Shown: positions 34,680-42,805, counted from the first letter of the stretch. The stretch is 64,000 nucleotides of DNA from an uncultured Pelagibacteraceae bacterium (GCA_902562875.1 CACEVB010000003.1:56566-120565); one strand, 5' to 3'. Notes: generated by a model from the sequence alone, not told the origin. Program-made: numbers and translations.

Positions 34680-35537
34680 ATGGATTTAGAAATTAATAAT
34701 ATTACATTCATCGTTGTTTGTTATAAAAGCGAAAATGTAATCTACAAATGCCTCGATTCATTACCAAAAAATTCAAAAAAAATATTAATAGAAAACTCTA
34801 AAAATATAAAATTAAAAAACGAAATAGAGCTAAAATATGACAACATTGAGGTGATAATTAATGAGAACATTGGTATGGGGGCATCAAATAATATAGGAAT
34901 TATTAAATCTTTAACTGATTTTGTTTATGTAATTAATCCTGATACAGTTTTTAAATCAGATACTATTGAAAAATTAATTAATGAGATAAAAAAAATTAAT
35001 GACTTTGCAATTTTATCTCCAATTATTAGTAACAAAAAATTCCCAAATTTTAAAGGTTTAGTCGAAAAAGATAGTATTGGTAATAATATTATTGCAGTTG
35101 AAACATTAGATGGATTTTCAATGTTAATTAATAAAAATAAGTTTGATAAGAATAATTTTTTTGATGAGAAAATTTTTTTATATTTAGAGAATGATGATTT
35201 ATGTTTGAGAGCAAGAAAGTCTGGACATAAAATTTATATTATAAAAAATTCAGAGATAGATCATGCCGCAGCATCTTCCAGTAATTTAAGTAAGTTTGAT
35301 CTTGAATGTCTTCGTAATTGGCATTGGATGTGGTCTAAGTTTTATTTCAATAAAAAACATTACGGATATTTAAAAGCTTTAAGTAAAGTATCTTTAAATT
35401 TATTTTCATCATTTTTTAAATATTTTTTATCCTTGATAATATCTAATAAATTAAACAAGAAAATTTACTTAATGAGATTAAAAGGATTGTTAGCCTCGAT
35501 TAAAGGAAAAAGATCTTATTTTCGTTTAAATGATTAA
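34680..35537 (+). CDS. Family 2 glycosyltransferase
   Basis: 285 aa. The core reads NITFIVVCYKSENVIYKCL, ENIGMGASNNIG, and the Asp-containing YVINPDTVFKSD in place of a clear DxD, then YLENDDLCLRARK and DHAAASSS. The segment RNWHWMWSKFYFNKKHYG matches the same part of the glycosyltransferase at 31388-32236, pointing to a duplication. It ends on the TTAA palindrome (35534-35537) that is also the stop of apt. Last gene of the island on this side. Confidence 0.85.
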   Translation: MDLEINNITFIVVCYKSENVIYKCLDSLPKNSKKILIENSKNIKLKNEIELKYDNIEVIINENIGMGASNNIGIIKSLTDFVYVINPDTVFKSDTIEKLINEIKKINDFAILSPIISNKKFPNFKGLVEKDSIGNNIIAVETLDGFSMLINKNKFDKNNFFDEKIFLYLENDDLCLRARKSGHKIYIIKNSEIDHAAASSSNLSKFDLECLRNWHWMWSKFYFNKKHYGYLKALSKVSLNLFSSFFKYFLSLIISNKLNKKIYLMRLKGLLASIKGKRSYFRLND

Positions 35538-36061
35538 TGTCCAGGAAATTCAATTAAACTTTCTACTTTATATCCTTTTTGAATTAACTTCTCACATCCA
35601 CCTAAGTCAAAGAGATTAATTACAAAAATGAAATTCGAAACAATTCCACCTGACATTTCAATTATCTTAGCAGCTGCTTCAGCTGTGCCACCAGTTGCAA
35701 TTAGATCATCAATAATCACTACTTTATCTTTTGGATCAATAGAATCCTTATGCATTTCAATAGTTGCAGTTCCATACTCGAGTTCAAAATCTACTGAATA
35801 TCTATCAGCTGGTAATTTATTTTTCTTTCTTAGTAAAATAAATGGTTTCTTTAAAATATATGAAATTGCTGAAGCAAATATAAAACCTCTAGATTCTATT
35901 GCTGTAATTTTGTCAAAATTATAATTTTTTAATATTTTCAACATTAAATTTATACTGAACGAGAAGGCCTTCTCATTTTTTATTAATGTGGTTATGTCTC
36001 TGAAAAGTATTCCTTTTTTTGGATAGTCAGGAATTGATCTAATATAGTCTTTTAAATCCAT
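35534..36061 (-). CDS. apt: Adenine phosphoribosyltransferase
   Basis: Salvages adenine to AMP with PRPP. 175 aa, normal length. The PRPP loop is VVIIDDLIATGGTAEAA near residue 116, preceded by the typical GFIFASAISYIL and FILLRKKNKLPA segments and the N-terminal IPDYPKKGILFRDIT. It is divergent from mtnP with 36 bp between the starts, so the adenine released by MtnP can be recycled by its direct neighbour. The last codon lies in the shared TTAA. Confidence 0.95.
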   Translation of the reverse strand: MDLKDYIRSIPDYPKKGILFRDITTLIKNEKAFSFSINLMLKILKNYNFDKITAIESRGFIFASAISYILKKPFILLRKKNKLPADRYSVDFELEYGTATIEMHKDSIDPKDKVVIIDDLIATGGTAEAAAKIIEMSGGIVSNFIFVINLFDLGGCEKLIQKGYKVESLIEFPGH

Positions 36062-36097
36062 AATTAATTGGGTTATAAATAAATCATTTTAAATAAT

Positions 36098-36964
36098 ATG
36101 ACAAACAAATTAGGTATAATTGGCGGAAGTGGTCTTTATGAAATTGATAATTTTGAAGATAAACAATTTATAGATTGTATTACACCTTGGGGAGAGCCCT
36201 CTGATCAAATATTGAAGACTAAATATAAAAACAAAGAAGTTTTTTTTCTGCCACGACATGGTAAGGGCCATTTTATCTCACCATCAAAAATTAATTTTCG
36301 AGCAAATATTGATGCATTAAAACAACAGGGAGTAACAGATATTGTATCAATTTCAGCTGTTGGATCTCTTAAAAAAGAATTACAACCTGGTAAATTTGTT
36401 ATTGTTGATCAATTTATTGATAGGACATTTGTGAGGAATAAAACATTCTTTGATAACGAAATAGTAGCTCATGTTTCAATGGCTAATCCAACATCTAAAG
36501 GTTTAATGGATGCTTGTGAAAATGCGATAAAAAAATCTAATATAGATTATAAAAGAGGTGGGACTTACATAGTAATGGAAGGCCCACAATTTTCTACATT
36601 GGCCGAATCTAACTTGTATAGATCTTGGAATGCAGATGTAATTGGTATGACAAACATGCCAGAAGCGAAATTAGCAAGGGAGGCTGAAATAAGATACGCT
36701 TCAGTATCCATGGTTACTGATTACGATTGTTGGCATCCAGAACATGAAAATGTTGATGTACAAAAAGTGATTGAAGTTCTTACTGGCAATGCTTCTAAAG
36801 CAAAAGATATGATAAAAAATTTAATAGATTGTTTCGAGATTTATATAGACCCTGAAGATCCGGCAATTAATTGTTTAGATGTAGCAATTATTACAGCACC
36901 AGAAAAAAGAACAAAAGAAACTAAAGAAAAATTAAAAACTATTGCAGGTAGAGTTTTAAAGTAA
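36098..36964 (+). CDS. mtnP: S-methyl-5'-thioadenosine phosphorylase
   Basis: Splits MTA with phosphate into adenine and 5-methylthioribose-1-phosphate. 288 aa. Landmarks are KLGIIGGSGLYEID at the start, FLPRHGKGHFISPS with the phosphate-site residues, VVSISAVGSL-like SISAVGSLKKEL, YIVMEGPQFSTLAES and IGMTNMPEAKLAREAEI, then the base-binding VTDYDCWH. First gene of the run mtnP-gfa-mtnA-membrane protein-aldolase-speDE; each gap is a few bases or an overlap. Confidence 0.95.
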   Translation: MTNKLGIIGGSGLYEIDNFEDKQFIDCITPWGEPSDQILKTKYKNKEVFFLPRHGKGHFISPSKINFRANIDALKQQGVTDIVSISAVGSLKKELQPGKFVIVDQFIDRTFVRNKTFFDNEIVAHVSMANPTSKGLMDACENAIKKSNIDYKRGGTYIVMEGPQFSTLAESNLYRSWNADVIGMTNMPEAKLAREAEIRYASVSMVTDYDCWHPEHENVDVQKVIEVLTGNASKAKDMIKNLIDCFEIYIDPEDPAINCLDVAIITAPEKRTKETKEKLKTIAGRVLK

Positions 36965-37417
36965 ATGGACAAAGAAAATAATATGAAAGGAAATTGTGCT
37001 TGTGGAAATGTCAAATACAAAATTGAGGGAAAACCATTATTCACTCAAGCTTGTCATTGTAAAAATTGTAAATTATCAACAGGATCATCTTTTGTAATTC
37101 ATACAATGATAATGGAGGAAGATTTTAAAATAAGTGGTGATGTTGCATCAATCGATTTACCAACTGGAAGTGGAAAAGGTTATAATGCATACTTTTGCAT
37201 TATTTGTGGTGTATATATTTTTTGTAGGTACAATGTATCTAAAGGTAGAATCGCATTAAGAACTCAGACTTTAGAACATCCAATAGAGCCTCAAGCACAT
37301 ATATTTGTAAAAAGCAAAGATCCTTGGATTGAAATTAAAAATAAAAATATCTGTTTTAATGAAATGTATGACAGAGAAAAAACTTGGTCAAAAAGTAGCC
37401 TTGATAGAATTAAATGA
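36965..37417 (+). CDS. GFA/CENP-V family zinc protein
   Basis: 150 aa protein of the glutathione-dependent formaldehyde-activating enzyme fold. Cys ligands are visible in GNCACGNVKYKI, ACHCKNCKLSTGSSF and FCIICGVYIFCR. Despite the family name, most members have no proven formaldehyde activity. The start may be the ATG at 36965, directly after the mtnP stop, or the one at 36983 that lies beside the family start MKGNCACG. The stop overlaps mtnA as ATGA, so it is expressed with the MTA salvage genes; a role there is unknown. Confidence 0.82.
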   Translation: MDKENNMKGNCACGNVKYKIEGKPLFTQACHCKNCKLSTGSSFVIHTMIMEEDFKISGDVASIDLPTGSGKGYNAYFCIICGVYIFCRYNVSKGRIALRTQTLEHPIEPQAHIFVKSKDPWIEIKNKNICFNEMYDREKTWSKSSLDRIK

Positions 37418-38484
37418 AAATTAACGGAAAAAAATACAAAACTATATGGTTTGAAAATAATGTAGTTAAAATTATCAATCAGACAAAACTTCCACACAGA
37501 TTTTCAATTAAAGAATTAAAAACTGTTAAAGATGCAATAAATGCAATTAAAGAAATGGAGGTAAGAGGTGCACCACTGATTGGGGCGACAGCTGCCTACG
37601 GAATTGTATTAGCTCTTATTGAAAATAATTGCAAATCTTTTTTAAACAACGCATATGATAATTTAATTAATGCAAGACCAACAGCTATTAATTTAAAGTG
37701 GTCTGTTAACAGAATGCGTAAAAGATTAGAGGGTGTTAATAGTGATGATTTAATTAATATTAGTGTTATCGAAGCAAAACAAATTTGTGAGGAAGATATT
37801 GGATTTTGTAAAAATATTGGTTTAAATGGATTGAAAATTATTGAGGATATTTACAATAAAAAAAAAGATACCGTAAATATATTAACACATTGTAATGCAG
37901 GATGGCTCGCAACTATTGATTGGGGTACAGCAACATCTCCTATTTATCACGCCCATCAGAAAGGAATACCCATACATGTTTGGGTTGATGAAACTAGACC
38001 ACGAAATCAAGGAGCAAACCTAACCTCATTTGAATTAAATGAAGAAAATATAAAAAATACAATAATAGCTGACAATACAGGAGGAATCCTTATGCAACGT
38101 GGTGAGGTGGATGCATGTATAGTGGGAACTGATAGAACTTTATCAAATGGCGATGTTTGTAATAAAGTAGGAACCTATTTGAAAGCTTTAGCTGCAAAGG
38201 ATAATAATATTCCTTTCTATGTTGCGCTACCAAGCTCAACAATTGATTGGGAATTAAAAAATTCAAATGATATTCCAATTGAGGAGAGAAACCCAGACGA
38301 GCTATCATCAATAGAGGGTTTAGATAATGACGGAAATATTAGAAAAATTAAAGTTTATCCAAAAAATAGTAGATCTCTAAATTTAGCTTTCGATGTTACA
38401 CCTTCGAAATTTATCACAGGATTAATTACTGAAAAAGGTGTTTGTAGTGCTTCTGAGGAAGGATTAAATAGTTTATTTAAATGA
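37414..38484 (+). CDS. mtnA: S-methyl-5-thioribose-1-phosphate isomerase
   Basis: Isomerises 5-methylthioribose-1-phosphate to the ribulose-1-phosphate form. 356 aa. Catalytic Cys in LTHCNAGWLAT and Asp in VGTDRTLSNGDVCNKVGTY are present, with EVRGAPLIGATAAYG near the N-terminus, DETRPRNQGANLTSFEL and ADNTGGILMQRGEV between them. Overlaps with the genes before and after (4 nt each) show translational coupling. Confidence 0.95.
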   Translation: MKINGKKYKTIWFENNVVKIINQTKLPHRFSIKELKTVKDAINAIKEMEVRGAPLIGATAAYGIVLALIENNCKSFLNNAYDNLINARPTAINLKWSVNRMRKRLEGVNSDDLINISVIEAKQICEEDIGFCKNIGLNGLKIIEDIYNKKKDTVNILTHCNAGWLATIDWGTATSPIYHAHQKGIPIHVWVDETRPRNQGANLTSFELNEENIKNTIIADNTGGILMQRGEVDACIVGTDRTLSNGDVCNKVGTYLKALAAKDNNIPFYVALPSSTIDWELKNSNDIPIEERNPDELSSIEGLDNDGNIRKIKVYPKNSRSLNLAFDVTPSKFITGLITEKGVCSASEEGLNSLFK

Positions 38485-38816
38485 ATCCATTAATGTTTTC
38501 ATTAGCTAGTTTAATTTTAGTTGCAGTTTCTGCAAACTTCCTAAGTTTAATAAAGGAAAATAAATCTTTATTATATATATCAACAATACCGTGTATATAT
38601 TTGGTTATTTATGGAATATATTTAACTCTTGGTCCAATTGACTTATATGAGGACGGTTCAACGAATTTTTTTAATGAAAATCCGACTGAAAAAGAATTAC
38701 CAATTGTTTTTATAATACTTAAATTATATCAATATATTATTATATTTGTTGGTTTAATATTTGGATATGTTTTTTCAAAAAAACTTAAAGAAATCAAAAA
38801 TAATGAAAGAGGCTGA
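38481..38816 (+). CDS. Small three-span membrane protein of unknown function
   Basis: 111 aa with hydrophobic helices at about residues 5-24, 30-50 and 76-100 and a short acidic loop (DLYEDGSTNFFNEN) between helices 2 and 3. I do not recognise the family. Its start overlaps the mtnA stop as ATGA and its end overlaps the aldolase gene by 14 nt. Being locked inside the MTA operon suggests a related job, perhaps passage of a thio-product, but nothing shows this. Confidence 0.6.
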   Translation: MNPLMFSLASLILVAVSANFLSLIKENKSLLYISTIPCIYLVIYGIYLTLGPIDLYEDGSTNFFNENPTEKELPIVFIILKLYQYIIIFVGLIFGYVFSKKLKEIKNNERG

Positions 38817-39432
38817 ACAAGTAATTAAATATGCATTATTGCTTAATTCTGAAAACCTTTCAGTCTTAAGATCAGGAAATATATCAATAAGATATAAACA
38901 TGGATTTTTAATTACACCTTCGGGAGTTAAGTATTCTTCTCTTAAAAGTGAGGATATAGTTTATGTTTCACTTGATGGAAAATATGATGGAGGTAAATTA
39001 AAACCCTCCTCAGAATGGAGATTTCATAAAGATATTTATAAAAACAAAGGAGACGCTAACGCTATTGTTCACGCTCATTCAACACATGCAACAGCCGTTT
39101 CAACTCACGGCAAATCAATTCCAGCGTTTCATTATATGGTAGCACTAGCAGGGGGTAATGACATTAAATGTGCAAAATATGCAACTTTTGGTACAGAGGA
39201 ACTTTCAAAAAATATTATTAAAGCTTTAGAAAATAGAAAAGCTTGTTTAATGTCAAATCACGGACAGGTTGCTTATGAAAAAAGTTTAGACAAGGCTTTT
39301 GAGTTAGCCCAAGAAATAGAAAATATTTGTCAACAATATATAAATGCTTTAAGAATAGGAAATCCTAAGATTCTTTCGGAAAATGAAATGAATAAAATCT
39401 TAGAGAAAATTAAAAATTATAAAAAAGAGTAA
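38803..39432 (+). CDS. Class II aldolase/adducin family protein (MtnB-like or Ald2-like)
   Basis: 209 aa zinc enzyme. Probable ligands are H90 and H92 in AIVHAHSTHAT and H153 in MSNHGQVAYE; the catalytic Glu is E71 in SSEWRFHKD. The ATG at 38803 is chosen because the upstream TTG extension is not family-like. Between mtnA and speDE there are two readings: methylthioribulose-1-phosphate dehydratase (MtnB) of the methionine salvage pathway, or an aldolase cleaving the same compound to DHAP and an aldehyde. No mtnC, mtnD or mtnK is in the window, which favours the second, without proving it. Confidence 0.8.
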   Translation: MKEAEQVIKYALLLNSENLSVLRSGNISIRYKHGFLITPSGVKYSSLKSEDIVYVSLDGKYDGGKLKPSSEWRFHKDIYKNKGDANAIVHAHSTHATAVSTHGKSIPAFHYMVALAGGNDIKCAKYATFGTEELSKNIIKALENRKACLMSNHGQVAYEKSLDKAFELAQEIENICQQYINALRIGNPKILSENEMNKILEKIKNYKKE

Positions 39433-39435
39433 ATT

Positions 39436-40476
39436 ATGATTAAAGTTGGGGAACATATAACTCTAGATTTTATAGGAGTAAAAAAAGACTACTCACAAAA
39501 ATTTTACGAAAAAATAATTTATAAAATAGCAAAACTTGCAAAAGTTGAAATCTTAGGAATTAATAGTCATAAGTTTGAACCTCAGGGATTTACAACAGTA
39601 GCATTACTTGCAGAAAGCCATATGAGTTTTCATACTTTTCCAGAAAAAGGTATTGTAAGTTTTGATTTTTTCACATGCGGCAAGGTTCCTCCAAAAATAG
39701 CTCTAGATATTTTAAAAAAAGAGATAAAATCTAAAAGAGTATCAATTAATAACTTTGATAGAAGTACCATAAGCCAATATGGAGACATATATAGCTCTCC
39801 AGGATTAAGAAAATTTTATATAGTAAAAGATATTTTAGAAAATTTCACATCCAAAGTGGGGCAGCATATAGAAATTATAAACCTAGAACAGTTTGGGAAG
39901 GCTCTATTTATAGATAACGAGTTACAAGTAGCTGAAAAAGATGAACATATATATAGCTCAACTTTTGTTAAATCGGGATTAAATTTAAGTAGGAATAGAG
40001 ATAAAGCTGCGATTATTGGTGGTGGTGACGGAGGTGTAGCTAGAGAGTGTATTTCGAAAAATTTTGGGTTTATAGATTGGTTTGAATTAGATCCAGAAGT
40101 AGTTAAGGTTTGCGAAAAACATCTTTCAAAAGTTGGGGAGAGAGCTACAAAAAAAAATTCAGTGAAATGTTTTTGGGGTGATGCTTTTGAAAGCATTAGA
40201 TCAATTGAAAACGACAGGTATGACAAAATTTTTGTAGATTTAAATGATGATCAATATTGCATTGATCTGGCAGCTAAAAATATCAAATCATTAAAAAGAA
40301 TTCTTAAAAGAGGTGGCACTATTACCGCCCAAGTTGGAAGTCAAGATAAAAAGCCAAGGCAGGTTAAAAAATGGCTGCATGTCTTCAATAAAAACTTTGG
40401 TAATGCTACCCTTGATAGAGTTTACATACCTAGTTTTGATTGTTCTTGGAATTTTGCTTCATCTATCAATAATTAA
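39436..40476 (+). CDS. S-adenosylmethionine decarboxylase / spermidine synthase fusion
   Basis: 346 aa with two domains. Residues 1-115 are a prokaryotic SpeD domain; S61 in AESHMSFHTFPE is the expected self-cleavage and pyruvoyl-forming residue, and FDFFTCG follows. Residues 120-346 are a SpeE aminopropyltransferase: QVAEKDEHIYSS, the cofactor loop GGGDGG at 195-200, and the DLNDDQYC segment. One chain would thus make decarboxylated SAM and use it on a diamine, releasing MTA, which the upstream genes of the operon can process. SpeD-SpeE fusions are known from a few bacteria, SAR11 included to my recollection. Confidence 0.92.
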   Translation: MIKVGEHITLDFIGVKKDYSQKFYEKIIYKIAKLAKVEILGINSHKFEPQGFTTVALLAESHMSFHTFPEKGIVSFDFFTCGKVPPKIALDILKKEIKSKRVSINNFDRSTISQYGDIYSSPGLRKFYIVKDILENFTSKVGQHIEIINLEQFGKALFIDNELQVAEKDEHIYSSTFVKSGLNLSRNRDKAAIIGGGDGGVARECISKNFGFIDWFELDPEVVKVCEKHLSKVGERATKKNSVKCFWGDAFESIRSIENDRYDKIFVDLNDDQYCIDLAAKNIKSLKRILKRGGTITAQVGSQDKKPRQVKKWLHVFNKNFGNATLDRVYIPSFDCSWNFASSINN

Positions 40477-40535
40477 TTTATCTTTTTAAATTATGAATTT
40501 TGTGGAATAATAAACTTTATATTTTTGGAGGAAAA

Positions 40536-41399
40536 ATGAATATAATAAAAAAATTTGGCTTAGGATTGTTAATAACTTTATTTTTAACAATTTCAGCTAA
40601 TGCTGATAAAATTAGAATAGGAACAGAAGGTGCTTACCCACCTTGGAATTCAAAAGATGCCTCAGGTAAATTAATTGGGTTTGAGGTAGAATTAGCATGG
40701 GCTTTATGCAGATATATTGGACAGCAGTGTGTAATAGTTGAGCAGGACTGGGATGGTATGATACCAGCGCTTCAGATGAGAAAGTTTGATGCAATAATGG
40801 CTGGTATGTCAATTACTGACGAAAGAAAAAAAGTGATAACGTTTTCCCAAGGTTATGCGGATGAGGTCGCATCTCTTGCGGTAATGAAAGGATCTAGTTT
40901 AGAGGGAATGGATACTCCTGAGGGTGTCAATCTAAATTTAGGTGGAGCAGATGTTAAGAAAGCCCTTAAAACTATTACAGGAGCTTTATCAGGAAAAACA
41001 GTTTGTACTCAAACTGGCACAATTCACCAAAACTTTTTAGAGTCAGGTGATGTAGGTAAAGTAAATGTAAGAACCTACAAAACTCAAGATGATGTTAATT
41101 TAGATTTAGCATCTGGAAGATGTGATGTAGCTTTAGCTGCAGCAGTTGCTTTCACTGATTACTCAGAGAAGTCTGGAAAGCCTGTTGTTCTTGTTGGACC
41201 AACCTTTTCAGGTGGAGCATTTGGTAATGGTGTAGGTGTTGGTTTAAGACAGGCAGCTCAAATGGGTGAAGATTCAACTCAAGGTAAAAGAGATGCTGCA
41301 CTTTTAAAAGCATTTAATAAAGCAATTGATCAAGCTAGAAAAGATGGTGTAATTAGTAGACTTGCTATTAAACACTTCGGTTTCGACGCATCAATGTAA
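40536..41399 (+). CDS. Polar amino acid ABC transporter substrate-binding protein
   Basis: Periplasmic binding protein of the family 3 (Lys/Arg/ornithine, octopine) type, 288 aa, with a signal peptide at residues 1-24 (ending ANA). Mature segments are KIRIGTEGAYPPWN, GKLIGFEVELAWALC, CVIVEQDWDGMIPAL and FDAIMAGMSITDERKK. The ATG at 40536 is fixed by the strong Shine-Dalgarno GGAGG at 40527-40531, unusual among the weak sites here; the longer frame from 40500 is not likely. A long hairpin separates it from the permease genes. The ligand is probably a basic or polar amino acid. Confidence 0.9.
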   Translation: MNIIKKFGLGLLITLFLTISANADKIRIGTEGAYPPWNSKDASGKLIGFEVELAWALCRYIGQQCVIVEQDWDGMIPALQMRKFDAIMAGMSITDERKKVITFSQGYADEVASLAVMKGSSLEGMDTPEGVNLNLGGADVKKALKTITGALSGKTVCTQTGTIHQNFLESGDVGKVNVRTYKTQDDVNLDLASGRCDVALAAAVAFTDYSEKSGKPVVLVGPTFSGGAFGNGVGVGLRQAAQMGEDSTQGKRDAALLKAFNKAIDQARKDGVISRLAIKHFGFDASM

Positions 41400-41410
41400 T
41401 TATTTATTGA

Positions 41411-41437
41411 AATGGCGGTTAATTATTAACCGCCATT
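41411..41437 (+). promoter_or_regulatory. Stem-loop directly before the permease start codon
   Basis: AATGGCGGTTAAT-T-ATTAACCGCCATT is a perfect inverted repeat with 13-bp arms ending 4 nt before the ATG at 41442. There is no U-tract, so it is not a classical terminator. In the mRNA it would cover the permease ribosome binding site and would also protect the 3' end of the binding-protein message. Confidence 0.8.
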
Positions 41438-41441
41438 CGAG

Positions 41442-42134
41442 ATGGAACTTCTAGCATTTGGTAAAACAGGTTGGGGTGATGAATTATTCCTTGCAACTTT
41501 AATGACTATAGCAGTGTCTATTACTGCTATGTTAATAGGTTTTATATTTGCTTTAATCTTTACACCACTTAAACTATCAAAAAATAAATTTTTAAATTAC
41601 ATAGCAAATTTTTACACAACAATAATAAGAGGAGTTCCTGAACTTTTAGTCATTTATTTATTTTTCTTTGGTGGTAGTGGGGCTATTATGTATGTTGCAT
41701 CTGTATTTGGATACAACAAATATATTGAAATAAATGCTTTTTTAACCGGGGCATTTTCAATTGGTATAATTTCAGGTGCTTACTCTACAGAGGTCTTTAG
41801 AGGAGCTTTACAATCTATTGACAGAGGTCAATTTGAAGCCTCAAATGTTTTAGGTTTTAATAAAATAATTAGATTTTATAAAATTATTTTTCCACAAATG
41901 CTTAGATTATCTATTCCTAATTTAAGTAATGTTTGGCAGATTACTTTAAAAGATACTTCTTTAATATCAGTAACTGGTTTAGTTGAAATAATGCGCCAAT
42001 CATATATTGCTGCTGGTTCAACAAGGGATCCATTATTTTTTTATACTTTTGCAGCAGTATTATATCTTCTACTAACCTTTTTAAGTATGAGATTTATAAA
42101 TAGAATGGAAGTTAAATATAATAAAGGATTTTGA
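41442..42134 (+). CDS. Amino acid ABC transporter permease, first subunit (HisQ-type)
   Basis: 230 aa inner-membrane protein with about five hydrophobic segments. The segment IIRGVPELLVIYLFFFGG near residue 65 and the EAA-loop ASNVLGFNKIIRFYKIIFPQ are typical of HisQ/OccQ permeases. It pairs with the next permease gene, which it overlaps as ATGA, and serves the binding protein upstream. Translation is probably held down by the hairpin 4 nt before its start. No ATPase gene follows. Confidence 0.9.
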   Translation: MELLAFGKTGWGDELFLATLMTIAVSITAMLIGFIFALIFTPLKLSKNKFLNYIANFYTTIIRGVPELLVIYLFFFGGSGAIMYVASVFGYNKYIEINAFLTGAFSIGIISGAYSTEVFRGALQSIDRGQFEASNVLGFNKIIRFYKIIFPQMLRLSIPNLSNVWQITLKDTSLISVTGLVEIMRQSYIAAGSTRDPLFFYTFAAVLYLLLTFLSMRFINRMEVKYNKGF

Positions 42135-42805
42135 TGGACATAGATTTAATTATAACTAGTTTCCCAAAATTAATTATAGCAAGCATAACTACACTTAAAC
42201 TTTTATCAGTATCTTTGTTAATTGGTTTATTTATTGGATTATTTTTTGCAGTGTTAAGAATAAACAATAATTTTATATTTGGGAAAATTGCATATGTTTA
42301 CTCATATATATTTAGAGGGACACCATTATTAGTGCAAATATTTATTATTTATTATGGATTTGGCCAAGTAGAATTTATTAGAGAAAGTATTTTTTGGATT
42401 ATTTTAAAAGAGCCATATTGGTGTGCTGTAATTGCATTTGCGTTAAATACTGGCGCCTATACCTCTGAAATTTTAAGATCTGCTTTTCAAACAATAAAGC
42501 CAGGATTAATAGAGGCAGGTAAGAGTTTAGGTGTAAATAATAAAATAATTTTTTACAAAATACAAATTCCAATTGCAATAAGACAATCATTACCTGCGTA
42601 TGGTAACGAAATAATATTAATGCTTAAAGGAACCTCTCTTGCTAGTACTGTAACATTAATGGATTTAACAGGAGTAGCTAAATATATAATCTCAACCACT
42701 TTTAAACCTATTGAGGTATTTATAATTGCTGGAAGTATATATTTATTTTTTACTTTTATAATTCACAATATTATTAAAATTTTAGAAAAAAAATATAGTT
42801 TTTAA
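42131..42805 (+). CDS. Amino acid ABC transporter permease, second subunit (HisM-type)
   Basis: 224 aa with about five membrane segments. Family marks are YIFRGTPLLVQIFIIYYG near residue 60, AFALNTGAYTSEILRSAFQ and the EAA loop AGKSLGVNNKIIFYKIQIP. It completes the membrane pair with the gene before it. The stop codon is in the TTAA palindrome at 42802-42805 shared with the converging DUF6165 gene, leaving no room for a HisP ATPase in this operon; one encoded elsewhere must be used. Confidence 0.9.
   Translation: MMDIDLIITSFPKLIIASITTLKLLSVSLLIGLFIGLFFAVLRINNNFIFGKIAYVYSYIFRGTPLLVQIFIIYYGFGQVEFIRESIFWIILKEPYWCAVIAFALNTGAYTSEILRSAFQTIKPGLIEAGKSLGVNNKIIFYKIQIPIAIRQSLPAYGNEIILMLKGTSLASTVTLMDLTGVAKYIISTTFKPIEVFIIAGSIYLFFTFIIHNIIKILEKKYSF

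Noticed and set aside
40500..40535. Upstream start of the amino acid binding protein at 40500
   Set aside because: It would spoil the signal peptide by placing 12 extra residues before it, and GGAGG at 40527-40531 clearly serves the ATG at 40536.
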